A stretch of 64,000 nt of DNA from Holophagaceae bacterium (GTDB lineage: Bacteria; Acidobacteriota; Holophagae; Holophagales; Holophagaceae), in assembly GCA_025363715.1 (NCBI GenBank), contig JANYLR010000054.1:34201-98200 (forward strand). Direction: 5' to 3'. This document shows positions 9,376 to 17,221 of this stretch, in pieces (position 1 is the first letter of the stretch; the number at the start of each line of letters is the position of its first letter). The notes under the pieces were generated by a model, which saw only the letters and a list, made by a program, of their open reading frames with translations, did not search any database and was not told the DNA's origin. A program made the translations under genes and the position numbers.

Positions 9376-10911
9376 CTAGAGGTTGCCCGCGTAGACGCTG
9401 GGGAAGCGGGCGAGGAAGGCGGCGCAGTGCTGCAGCTCCCGCTCATCGAGGCATTCGCCGATCTTGTGGGTGTTCTGCTCGATGCCGGGGCCGAAGCCGA
9501 TCATGGCCGGGTGCTTGTAGACCTCGTTGACCACCCAGTTCTTCTTCACGCTGCCGGGGATGTCAGCGTCCTTGGGCACGGGGAAGCCCACGCCGTCCGT
9601 GGAGAAGACCCAGCGGTCCACCCGAGGCTCCTTGGTCAGGACGCCGCCGGAGCCGATCTTGCCGTCCACATAGGGGCTGATGACTTTGCGGTACGCACTC
9701 ACGGCCGACTGGACGGCCGGGTGCTCCTCGGGGGTGAGCCAGCCCAGGTAGACCTGGGGATTGTTGAGGACGTACCCCTTCCAGGAGGCATCAGTGTAGA
9801 CGGGTATGGTCACGTCCACAGAGAGGCCCGCCTTGCGGGCGGTGGCCACCGCGTCCAGGGCCTCCACATCGGCGCAGGATTGCTCCGGCGTCTCGCCGAT
9901 CGTGAGCCGGCGATCGAAGCGGAAGGTGAACTTCTCGGGCACGGCGCAGTCACTGGGCGTGTCGAGCCTGGCCCAGGAGGCGGTGCGAGTGCCGTGGCCC
10001 AGGAACTTGTCGTCCTTGAAGCCGATGCGCTTGTCGTACTTGTCCGCAGCCTCCTTAACAATGGCGCCACCGAACTCCAGGGGGTTCTTGCCTTCCCAGG
10101 GCATGGAGCCATGGCAGGACTTGCCGGTGACGGTGACTTCGATCTGCATGCGGCCCCGCTGGCCGCGGTAGATGCCCAGGGCGCCGTTCTTCGAGCAGCC
10201 GCTGCCATCCGTGAGGATGACCACGTCCGGGATGATCGCGGCCTTGGCCGTGGGGAATACCTTGCGCACGAGATACATGGGACCGGCACCGTCATTGTCT
10301 TCTTCGCAGGCCGTGGCGTAGGAGTAGACGATGGCGCCTTTCAGCGCACCCTCGCCCTCGAGCTCCAGCAGGATCTTGGTGGCGATGGCCGCGGAGACCA
10401 CACCACCGAGCTGATCCGCGGAACCGCGGCCGAAGATGAGGTGGTTCCACTCGCTCTCGGCGGGCAGGAAGCCCAGCTCCTTCTTCAGGAAGTCCTTGTT
10501 GACCTTGGCGGAGTCGATGATGCCGTTGAAGCAGTCCACGCCCACGACCTTGTCCAGCCACTGGGCGCGCAGGGGTTTCACCGTGTCGGTATGGCCGTCG
10601 ATGTAGATGACCTTCTTCTGGTCCGGTGCGATGCCGTCCTTGGGATCCTCCACCCGCCACACCAGGTTGCCGAAGTCGTCGAAGAAGACGTCCTCGGGGT
10701 TACGCACGGCCTTGATCTCGATGACCTTCTTGCGCAGGTACTCCAGCCGCGGGAACTCGTGGTTGGAGGTGCCGCAGTGGGGATCGCCGCCCTGGTCCAC
10801 GGGCTTGTCCACGTAGTCGGCGGGAATCCGGATGGCCTCCTTCAGCATCTCCGAGGCGAGGGGCAGGTAGTTGGCTGCCAGTTCCGCAATGCGGGCATCA
10901 AGGTTGGACAT
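9376..10911 (-). CDS. ygeY: YgeY-family M20 metallohydrolase
   Basis: 511 residues, longer than the 403 of E. coli YgeY. M20 signatures: IDGHTDTV (metal ligands), CEEDNDGAG (catalytic Glu region), RGQRGRMQIEVTVTGKSCHGS, FDRRLTIGET and the C-terminal GFGPGIEQNTH. This family is tied to selenium-linked purine clusters and probably cleaves an amide or ureido intermediate in the cytoplasm, as its M20 relatives (allantoate amidohydrolase, N-carbamoyl amino acid hydrolases) do. Start ATG has GGAG at 8 nt. It sits 69 bp after the Se-type xanthine dehydrogenase and 57 bp before ygfK, consistent with one operon. The extra length is spread through the N-terminal third and the region near 390-450. Confidence 0.88.
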   Translation of the reverse strand: MSNLDARIAELAANYLPLASEMLKEAIRIPADYVDKPVDQGGDPHCGTSNHEFPRLEYLRKKVIEIKAVRNPEDVFFDDFGNLVWRVEDPKDGIAPDQKKVIYIDGHTDTVKPLRAQWLDKVVGVDCFNGIIDSAKVNKDFLKKELGFLPAESEWNHLIFGRGSADQLGGVVSAAIATKILLELEGEGALKGAIVYSYATACEEDNDGAGPMYLVRKVFPTAKAAIIPDVVILTDGSGCSKNGALGIYRGQRGRMQIEVTVTGKSCHGSMPWEGKNPLEFGGAIVKEAADKYDKRIGFKDDKFLGHGTRTASWARLDTPSDCAVPEKFTFRFDRRLTIGETPEQSCADVEALDAVATARKAGLSVDVTIPVYTDASWKGYVLNNPQVYLGWLTPEEHPAVQSAVSAYRKVISPYVDGKIGSGGVLTKEPRVDRWVFSTDGVGFPVPKDADIPGSVKKNWVVNEVYKHPAMIGFGPGIEQNTHKIGECLDERELQHCAAFLARFPSVYAGNL

Positions 10912-10980
10912 GGAAGGGGCTCCGTTGGGTGTGAGTGGCGGACACCGGCACAGGACCGGGCCAAAAAAGGGGGGGCGAGG

Positions 10981-13587
10981 TCAGGTCTTGTTCTTCTTGC
11001 CGAGCAGTTTCATTTCCTTGAGAGGAAGGGTCGTCCGACGGATGCCGTCGAACTGGCAGAGGGCGTTGGCCACGGCACCGGCAGTGGGCACCAGGCCGAT
11101 CTCCCCCACGCCCTTGGCGCCGTATGGTCCCACCGCGTCCGGCACCTCGATGCCGATGATCTCCATGGGCGGCATGTCCTTGGCCCGAATGAGCCCAAGA
11201 TCGGCCATCTTGAGCGATACCGGTCGGCCGTCCTTGTAGGGGAATTCCTCGGTCACGGCGTAGCCCAGACCCATGTGCAGGGAGCCTTCGATCTGGCCTT
11301 CGTACAGGGTGGGGTTCATGATCTTGCCTGCGTCGTGCGCCGCGGTGATCCGGGTGATCTTGCCGGTCTCATCCAACTCCACCAGCTGCGCGGCGAAGCC
11401 GAAGGAGTAGTGGGTGATCACGTCGTAGCCGGGCTTGGCCGGCTTGCCGGGCGGCACGGTCCAGTCGCAGACCCAGCTGCCCCGGTATTCCTTCCCCACC
11501 AGATCCTTGAGGCTCAGACCCGAGGCCAGGTCCTTCTTCAGGTCTTTGCAGGCGGCGATCACGGAGTTGGCGAGCAGTGACGTGCCGCGGGAGCCGGTGG
11601 TCATGCCGGCTTCGGCTTCCTCGTTGGTCTCGACCAGTACCTCGATGTACTCCGGGGCGATGCCGGTCTCCTCCACCAGGGTCTGCACACCCATGGTGTA
11701 GTTGCCCTGCCCCATCTCGCACCAGCCGTGGTGGAGCTCCACCCGGTCCGCGGCCTTGATGACGATCTTGGCGTGGCTGAAGTCCGCCAGGCCGCAGCCG
11801 ATGCCGGTGTTCTTCATGCCCGCGGCGATCCCGGCGCACTTGGCGGCGTAGAAGCGGTCCTTGAGTGCCTCCAGGCACTTGCGGACGCCCACCCCGGCGG
11901 TGAGGGTCTGGCCCGTGGCGATAGTCCGCCCCTCGGTGAGGGCGTTGTCCCAGCGGAACTGCCAGCGGTCGAAGCCGCCCAGCTTGCACAGCTCGTCCAG
12001 GCAGGACTCGAAGGCGAAGTTGGACTGGTTGACGCCGAAGCCGCGAAAGGCACCGCAGGGGGCGTTGTTGGTGACCACCGCCGTGCCGTGTACCTGCACG
12101 TTGGGCATGTAGTAGGCCGCGGCCGAGTGGGAAACGGCCCGCTCGATCACCGCCAGCCCGACGCTGGAATAGGCGCCGCTATCCGAGTGCATGGTGACCA
12201 CCATGCCCGTCAGGCGACCAGCCTTGTCACAGCCCACGGCGTAGTCCATCACGATCGGATGGCGCTTGGTGTGCATGCACAGGGATTCCTTGCGGGTGAG
12301 CTTCACCATGGCGGGCCGGCCCGTCAGCCAGGCCAACAGGGTCGCGTGGCTCTGGGTGGTGATGTCCTCCTTGCCGCCGAAGCCGCCGCCGTTCTGCACC
12401 TGCACCACGTTCACGAGGGCATTGGGCAGGCCCAGCATCAGCGCCAGCTGGTGGCGATCCTCGTAGACGCCCTGGCTGCAGCTGTAGACCTTCACGCCGG
12501 GCTGCCCGTCCTTCTGCCAGGGCAGGGACAGCGTGGCCTCGGGCTCCAGGAAGGCGTGCTCCACCCGCTGGGTGGTGAAGCGGTTGCGGGTCACGAAGGC
12601 CGAACCTGCCAGGGCGGCCTCGGCGTCCCCCACCTTCACGGCGGCCCGGTGCAGCACGTTGCCCGCGAACATGGGGTGGACCTGATCGGATTCGGGGCGC
12701 AGAGCCTCGAACACATCGGTGACGGGGCTGAGCACCTCGTACTCCACCTTCACCAGGGCCGCGGCCTTCCGGGCGATGGCTTCCGTCTCCGCCGCCACCG
12801 TGGCCAGCACATCACCAATGAAGCAGGTGGTCTCGCCCTCGGCCACCAGCACGGGCCAGTCCATGGTGATGGAGCCCATGTGGCGCTTGGCGGGAACATC
12901 CTTTGCAAGGAGCACCTTGACCACACCTGGAACGGCCTCGGCCTCGGAGATGTCGATCTTCAGCACCTTGGCCCGCGGGTGGTCCGAGAAGCGCATGGCT
13001 CCAAAGATCATGCCGGGTTCCTTCATGTCGCCCACGAAGACCCGGTCGCCCAGGACGGCTTCCCGGCCAGAATACTTCCCGTGGCGCGTGCCCACGCGAC
13101 CCGTGCCCTGGGGCATGACCACGGCCTTGTTCTCCCGGAAGGCCTCGGCGGCGCACTCAATCGAATCGATGACCTTCTTGTAGCCCGTACACCGGCAGAT
13201 GTTCCCGGAGAGCCCGCCGGCGATTTCATCTCGCGTGGGGTTCGGATTCTTGTCCAGCATCGCCTTGGCCTTCATCACGATGCCCGGCGTACAGAAGCCG
13301 CACTGCACACCGCCCTTGACCACGAAGGCATCCGCGAAGACCTCCCGCTCCCGGCCCGTCAGGCCCTCGGCGGTGACCAGGGACTTGCCTGCCAGGTCCT
13401 TCATCTTCATCCGGCAGCTCAGGCGCGCCGCGCCGTCCACCAGCACCGTGCAGCAGCCGCAGACCCCCTCGCCGGAGCAGCCATCCTTGGGGCTGATGAG
13501 ACCCGCGACCTCGCGAAGGTACGAGAGGACCTCCATCTCGGGGTCGGCCTCGAAACGCGTGAGCTGACCGTTGAGCGTGAATTCCAT
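10981..13587 (-). CDS. Selenium-dependent-type xanthine dehydrogenase (2Fe-2S + molybdopterin fusion)
   Basis: 868 residues. Residues 1-155 hold two 2Fe-2S clusters (CSGEGVCGCC...C; CGFCTPG and CRCTGY). Residues 160-868 form the molybdenum hydroxylase large domain, with GGFGGKED near 405 and PCGAFRGFG near 510. This FeS-Mo fusion without an FAD domain and this length match the selenium-dependent xanthine dehydrogenase family that accompanies ygfK/ygeY/ssnA. The selenium in that family is a sulfur-replacing Mo ligand, so no selenocysteine codon is expected and none is needed here. Lacking FAD, it needs a partner, most likely YgfK downstream. Start ATG follows GGAG at 8 nt, and a shared promoter motif lies about 64 bp upstream. 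No SelD or YqeB/YqeC maturation gene is in the window. Confidence 0.9.
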   Translation of the reverse strand: MEFTLNGQLTRFEADPEMEVLSYLREVAGLISPKDGCSGEGVCGCCTVLVDGAARLSCRMKMKDLAGKSLVTAEGLTGREREVFADAFVVKGGVQCGFCTPGIVMKAKAMLDKNPNPTRDEIAGGLSGNICRCTGYKKVIDSIECAAEAFRENKAVVMPQGTGRVGTRHGKYSGREAVLGDRVFVGDMKEPGMIFGAMRFSDHPRAKVLKIDISEAEAVPGVVKVLLAKDVPAKRHMGSITMDWPVLVAEGETTCFIGDVLATVAAETEAIARKAAALVKVEYEVLSPVTDVFEALRPESDQVHPMFAGNVLHRAAVKVGDAEAALAGSAFVTRNRFTTQRVEHAFLEPEATLSLPWQKDGQPGVKVYSCSQGVYEDRHQLALMLGLPNALVNVVQVQNGGGFGGKEDITTQSHATLLAWLTGRPAMVKLTRKESLCMHTKRHPIVMDYAVGCDKAGRLTGMVVTMHSDSGAYSSVGLAVIERAVSHSAAAYYMPNVQVHGTAVVTNNAPCGAFRGFGVNQSNFAFESCLDELCKLGGFDRWQFRWDNALTEGRTIATGQTLTAGVGVRKCLEALKDRFYAAKCAGIAAGMKNTGIGCGLADFSHAKIVIKAADRVELHHGWCEMGQGNYTMGVQTLVEETGIAPEYIEVLVETNEEAEAGMTTGSRGTSLLANSVIAACKDLKKDLASGLSLKDLVGKEYRGSWVCDWTVPPGKPAKPGYDVITHYSFGFAAQLVELDETGKITRITAAHDAGKIMNPTLYEGQIEGSLHMGLGYAVTEEFPYKDGRPVSLKMADLGLIRAKDMPPMEIIGIEVPDAVGPYGAKGVGEIGLVPTAGAVANALCQFDGIRRTTLPLKEMKLLGKKNKT

Positions 13588-13650
13588 GGGTCCCTCTCCT
13601 CTTCATTCTAGAAATCGCAAGAGGTAGAACAATATTTTTTCTCTCGTGAT

Positions 13651-13678
13651 TAATTTTTTGTACTCGCCGTCACGAATC
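13651..13678 (-). promoter_or_regulatory. Copy 1 of a shared 28-bp cis motif, upstream of the Se-type xanthine dehydrogenase
   Basis: Plus-strand TAATTTTTTGTACTC followed by a related 13-bp tail; 23 of 28 bases match the copy at 14823-14850. On the coding strand it reads as GTGA-N-G-N-GAGTACAA followed by an A/T run, and it lies 64 bp before the ATG. It is probably a transcription factor site or activator-dependent promoter core. Confidence 0.55.
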
Positions 13679-13693
13679 CCCCACTCCGAAGGA

Positions 13694-13735
13694 CCTGCGA
13701 TCCGGATTGGTCTGACTTCAAGTGACCATCGCAGG
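13694..13735 (-). other. Two-part hairpin in the leader upstream of the Se-type xanthine dehydrogenase
   Basis: CCTGCGAT pairs perfectly with ATCGCAGG, and GGTC pairs with GACC inside it, leaving a 7-nt one-sided bulge and an 11-nt loop. It lies between the first carbamate kinase and the dehydrogenase. No U-tract follows on either strand, so it is not a simple terminator. It could be a leftover 3' UTR stem or a regulatory element. I do not recognise a known riboswitch. Confidence 0.4.
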
Positions 13736-13796
13736 GTTTAATATAACCTCTTTGTCAACTTCATCTAGACAGGGAATGAGCCCCTGCCTTTCCCGA

Positions 13797-14741
13797 TCAG
13801 GGGACGATGTGCGTGCCGCCCCGGCCGGCCAGCGCGATGCCGAGATGGGCCGGATCCGTGACGATGGCCTCCTTGCCGCCCTGCTCGAGAAAGTCCACCA
13901 CGGCCTGGATCTTGGGCAGCATGCTGCCGGGCTTGAAGTGGCCCTCGGCGATGTACTGCTTCGCCTCGGCGAGGGTGATTTTGTCCAGACTCCGCTGGGT
14001 GGGCTTGCCGAAGTCCAGGCAGACCTTCTCCACGGCGGTGGAGATGACCAGCAGGTCTGCTCCCAGTTGCTGGGCGAGAAGGCTGGAGGCCAGGTCCTTG
14101 TCGATGACGGCCGCTGCCCCGGAAATCTGTCCGGCCGCATCCTCCACCACGGCGATGCCACCGCCGCCGCAGGCGATCACCACCGCGCCCGCATCCAGGA
14201 GCGTCTTGACCACTGGCAGCTCGAGGACCCGCTTTGGCGTCGGCGAGGCCACGACCCGCCGCCAGCCGCGCCCAGCATCCTCCACCAGCTCCCAGCCATC
14301 CTTCTCGCGGTGGGCCTGGGCTTGCTCCAGGCTCATGAAGGACCCGATGGGCTTGTTGGGCCGGAGGAAGGCTGGATCCTGGGCGTCCACCAGGACCTGG
14401 GTGACCACGGTGGCGGCCACGCGCCCCATGCCCCGCTTCTTGAACGCGTTGTGGAGCGCGCACTGCAGGTGGTAGCCCAGGGCGCCCTGGGTATCGGCCA
14501 CGCAGCTGTCGAGAGGCACCATGTGCAACTCGGGGGCGGCCAGCTCGGAGCGGCGCAGGATAAAGCCCACCTGGGGTCCATTGCCGTGAGTGACCACCAG
14601 CCGGAGTTCCTCGGACTCGAGCATCGTGGCGATATGCTCGCAGGTCTGCACCGCGGCCTGGTACTGGTCCGGGACCTGGGTGTGGTCGTTGTCGGAGATG
14701 AGGGAGTTGCCCCCGATGGCGATGACTACAGTGCGGGTCAT
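13797..14741 (-). CDS. arcC: Carbamate kinase (copy 1)
   Basis: 314 residues from ATG 14739-14741, which has AGGGG at 7 nt; the track's start at 14756 is an in-frame TTG. Amino acid kinase fold: TRTVVIAIGGNSL at the N-terminus, THGNGPQVG, VACGGGGIAVV and VIDKDLASSLLA. It transfers phosphate from carbamoyl phosphate to ADP, giving ATP, CO2 and ammonia. In this context it is the energy-conserving step after YgeW. It has its own AT-rich promoter region upstream carrying the shared 28-bp motif and a palindrome, so it may be regulated separately from copy 2, which is 150 bp upstream in the same direction. Confidence 0.93.
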   Translation of the reverse strand: MTRTVVIAIGGNSLISDNDHTQVPDQYQAAVQTCEHIATMLESEELRLVVTHGNGPQVGFILRRSELAAPELHMVPLDSCVADTQGALGYHLQCALHNAFKKRGMGRVAATVVTQVLVDAQDPAFLRPNKPIGSFMSLEQAQAHREKDGWELVEDAGRGWRRVVASPTPKRVLELPVVKTLLDAGAVVIACGGGGIAVVEDAAGQISGAAAVIDKDLASSLLAQQLGADLLVISTAVEKVCLDFGKPTQRSLDKITLAEAKQYIAEGHFKPGSMLPKIQAVVDFLEQGGKEAIVTDPAHLGIALAGRGGTHIVP

Positions 14742-14808
14742 GTCGATTCCCCTCAAAGAGGTTGGAGGCTGAAAGGAGGCGGCGCCATCAGGTCGGATGG
14801 ACTAATTT

Positions 14809-14825
14809 TTATCTATTATAGATAA
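14809..14825. promoter_or_regulatory. 17-bp perfect palindrome overlapping a TATAAT box upstream of carbamate kinase copy 1
   Basis: TTATCTAT-T-ATAGATAA is a perfect inverted repeat. On the minus strand it contains TATAAT, a consensus -10 box, about 70 bp before the arcC start. No good -35 box sits 17 bp upstream; instead the shared 28-bp motif does, which suggests an activator-dependent promoter with the palindrome as a possible operator. Confidence 0.5.
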
Positions 14826-14850
14826 TTTTTTGTACTCCGCATCACAAGTC
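14823..14850 (-). promoter_or_regulatory. Copy 2 of the shared 28-bp cis motif, upstream of carbamate kinase copy 1
   Basis: Same TAATTTTTTGTACTC core as the copy at 13651-13678, with the coding-strand form TTGTGATGCGGAGTACAA, which has short TTGT/ACAA arms. It lies immediately upstream of the TATAAT-containing palindrome, 82 bp before the ATG. Confidence 0.55.
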
Positions 14851-14891
14851 TCCACCTCTGCCCGGCTCGCGACCTGAACGGCAGGGGGGGT

Positions 14892-15839
14892 TCAGTCGCG
14901 GACGATGCGGGTGCCGACGGTGGCGGGGTCCTCGGTGGCCAGGGCCTCGGCGGTGGTGATGAGCACCTCGTGACCGCCCCCTTCCAGGTAGGCCAGGGCG
15001 CTTTCGATTTTGGGCCCCATGCTGCCCGGCGGGAACTGGCCTTCGGCCAGGTGCTTCCGGGCCTCGCTGGCGCTGAGCCGGTCCACCCAGCGCTGGCTGG
15101 GCTTGCCGAAGTCGATGGCCACCTTGGCCACACCCGTGAGGATGATGAAGAGGTCGGCGCCCAGCTGGGCCGCCAGCAGGGCGCTGAGCCGGTCCTTGTC
15201 GATGACGGCCTCCACGCCCACCAGAAAGCCGCTGGCATCCCGGATCACGGGGATGCCACCGCCACCGCCGGCGATCACCGAACTGCCGGACTGGAGCAGC
15301 AGCTTGATGGCCTCCAGCTGGACGATTTCCAGGGGTTTGGGTGAAGGCACCACCTTGCGCCAGCCCCGGCCCGAATCCTCCTTCATCTTCCAGCGCTTGG
15401 AGCGCATCAGCTCCAGGGCCCGGAACTCAGGATAGAAGGGACCTACAGGTTTCGTCGGGTCCTGGAAGCCCCGGTCCTCCTTGTCCACCACCACTTCGGT
15501 GAGCACGGTGGTGACCGGCGTGTCGATCCCCAGGAAGCGCAGCCGGTTGATGAGCATGCGCTCCAGCAGGTAGCCCATGGACCCCTGGGTCATGGCGCCG
15601 CAGACATCCAGGCTGTAGGGCGGGATCTGGCCCGAACCGGCTTCCTGCTGGATGAGGATGTTGCCCACCTGCGGGCCGTTGCCATGCACCACGCACAGCG
15701 CGTAGCCCTCGGCCACCACCCGGGCCAGCATCTCCGCCGTCTCCCGGGCGTTCTCCTGCTGCTCCTCCTGGAGCCCGCGCTCCTTCTCCTTAAGCAGCGC
15801 GTTGCCGCCGATGGCCAATAGTGCGATTTTTCGGGTCAT
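14892..15839 (-). CDS. Carbamate kinase (copy 2)
   Basis: 315 residues, a full-length paralogue of copy 1. Motifs: KIALLAIGGNALL, VHGNGPQVGN, GGGGIPVIRD, VIDKDRLSALLA. The copies are clearly homologous but diverged along their length, so this is not a recent duplication. The gene starts 39 bp after the FAD subunit stop, with GAGG at 6 nt, so it looks like the last gene of the ABC importer/xanthine dehydrogenase operon. Having two kinases suggests high flux through carbamoyl phosphate, or separate regulation of import-linked and breakdown-linked sets. E. coli has the paralogue YqeA in the comparable cluster. Confidence 0.92.
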   Translation of the reverse strand: MTRKIALLAIGGNALLKEKERGLQEEQQENARETAEMLARVVAEGYALCVVHGNGPQVGNILIQQEAGSGQIPPYSLDVCGAMTQGSMGYLLERMLINRLRFLGIDTPVTTVLTEVVVDKEDRGFQDPTKPVGPFYPEFRALELMRSKRWKMKEDSGRGWRKVVPSPKPLEIVQLEAIKLLLQSGSSVIAGGGGGIPVIRDASGFLVGVEAVIDKDRLSALLAAQLGADLFIILTGVAKVAIDFGKPSQRWVDRLSASEARKHLAEGQFPPGSMGPKIESALAYLEGGGHEVLITTAEALATEDPATVGTRIVRD

Positions 15840-15878
15840 GCCGTGCCTCGAGAAAGGGATTAAGAGTGGTTGGACACT

Positions 15879-16745
15879 CTAAACGTTCGCCAGTTCCCGG
15901 AGCATATGGCCGAGGACATTCTGCGTGACGACGCTGCGGTAGTGGGCGCTGGCGCGGATATCGTCGATGGGGCTCATGTCAGCCAGGAGCGCCGCCCGGG
16001 CCGCGAGGACCGGCAGGTCGGTCAGGGATTTCCCCAGCAGCGCGGCTTCGGCGTTCCTGGCCCGCACGGGGGCCGGCGCTACCGAGCCCAGCCCGATGCG
16101 CAGCTCCGCCAGATTGCCATCCACGATGCGGACATGGGCGGCCAGACAGACCTTGGCGATGGCCTGGGCCTGCCGGGTGCCCACCTTGCGGAAATAGTGG
16201 AAGCTCCTGCCCTCGGGCTTCGGCACCAGGATGCGCGCCACCAGTTCGTCCGCCGCCAAATCCATCTGCTTGTAGCCCAGGTGGAAGTGATCGTAGGCCA
16301 CACGCCGGCGGCCACGGCTGGACACCAGCTCCAGCTCGGCGCCGTAGGCCAGCAGGCTGGGCGGTGTGTCCGCCGCGGGACTGGCGTTGACGATGTTGCC
16401 CCCAAGGGTGCCCCGGTTCTGGATGGCCAGGGCGCCCGTGGCCCGGGCACTCTTCACCAGGTTGGGAAAGTGCTGGTGCACGGCCCGGTGGTCCCGGATG
16501 TCCGAGAAGGTCGCCAGGGAGCCGAAAGCCAGGCAGGCGCCCTCCTCCTGAATGCCCCGCAGTTCCGCGAGGCCAGATAGGTCCAGGAAGCGCGTGGCCT
16601 TCAGCCGGCCAGCGTTGTAGACCACCATGAGATCCGTCCCCCCAGCGAAGGGGGTCCAGACCCCGGGTTCGCCGGAGAGCATCGCCAGGGCCTCCGTCAG
16701 GCTGCCGGGCACCCGGATATCGCAATCGGACAGGTAGCCTCTCAT
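15879..16745 (-). CDS. Xanthine dehydrogenase FAD-binding subunit
   Basis: 288 residues from ATG 16743-16745; the track's longer start reads into the upstream gene's frame. The molybdopterin dehydrogenase FAD-binding fold is shown by TPFAGGTDLMVVYNAG near 33 and by NRGTLGGNIVNASPAAD near 110. It passes electrons from the 2Fe-2S subunit to FAD and on to NAD+ or another acceptor. Its ATG overlaps the 2Fe-2S subunit stop by 4 bp. With the two genes upstream it makes a complete three-subunit hydroxylase of the E. coli XdhABC type. Confidence 0.92.
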   Translation of the reverse strand: MRGYLSDCDIRVPGSLTEALAMLSGEPGVWTPFAGGTDLMVVYNAGRLKATRFLDLSGLAELRGIQEEGACLAFGSLATFSDIRDHRAVHQHFPNLVKSARATGALAIQNRGTLGGNIVNASPAADTPPSLLAYGAELELVSSRGRRRVAYDHFHLGYKQMDLAADELVARILVPKPEGRSFHYFRKVGTRQAQAIAKVCLAAHVRIVDGNLAELRIGLGSVAPAPVRARNAEAALLGKSLTDLPVLAARAALLADMSPIDDIRASAHYRSVVTQNVLGHMLRELANV

Positions 16746-17221
16746 CTCGAGGCTCCATCGGCGGCGGCGGTCTGCACCGCGTCCAGGATCTTGGAGTAGC
16801 CTGTGCACCGGCACAGGTTCCCCGCCAACCCATCGCGGATCTCATCCTCCGTGGGATTGGGGCAGCGGTTCAGGAGGTCCGTGGCCGCCACCAGCATGCC
16901 GGGCGTGCAGAAGCCGCACTGGGCGCCGTTGTGGGCCACGAAGGCCGCCTGAATGGGAGACAGCTCTCCGCCCCGGGCCAGCCCTTCCACCGTGATCACC
17001 TCGGCGCCCTGGGCCTGCACCGCGGGCACCAGACAGCTATTCACCACCTGGCCATTCAGGAAGATCGTGCAGGCGCCGCACTCGCCTTCTCCGCAGCCTT
17101 CCTTGGTGCCGGTGAGGCGTAGGTCTTCTCGAAGCACGTCCAGAAGACGGGCGAAAGGGTGCACGTTGACGCTGCGCTCCTCGCCGTTCAGTTTCATCAC
17201 CAGGTTGATGCGATCAGCCAT
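16742..17221 (-). CDS. xdhC: Xanthine dehydrogenase 2Fe-2S subunit
   Basis: 159 residues if started at MADRINLV (ATG 17219-17221); the track start at 17236 is less likely. Two cluster motifs are complete: CGEGECGACTIFLNG...C and CGFCTPGM...CRCTGYSK. It links the molybdenum centre to the FAD subunit. The start overlaps the end of the Mo-subunit gene by 8 bp and the stop overlaps the FAD-subunit start by 4 bp, so the three genes are translationally coupled. The gene name follows E. coli usage. Confidence 0.93.
   Translation of the reverse strand: MADRINLVMKLNGEERSVNVHPFARLLDVLREDLRLTGTKEGCGEGECGACTIFLNGQVVNSCLVPAVQAQGAEVITVEGLARGGELSPIQAAFVAHNGAQCGFCTPGMLVAATDLLNRCPNPTEDEIRDGLAGNLCRCTGYSKILDAVQTAAADGASR

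Noticed and set aside
10981-13587. Selenocysteine (in-frame TGA) in the Se-type xanthine dehydrogenase
   Set aside because: The ORF is continuous without internal TGA; selenium in this family is a labile Mo ligand, not selenocysteine.
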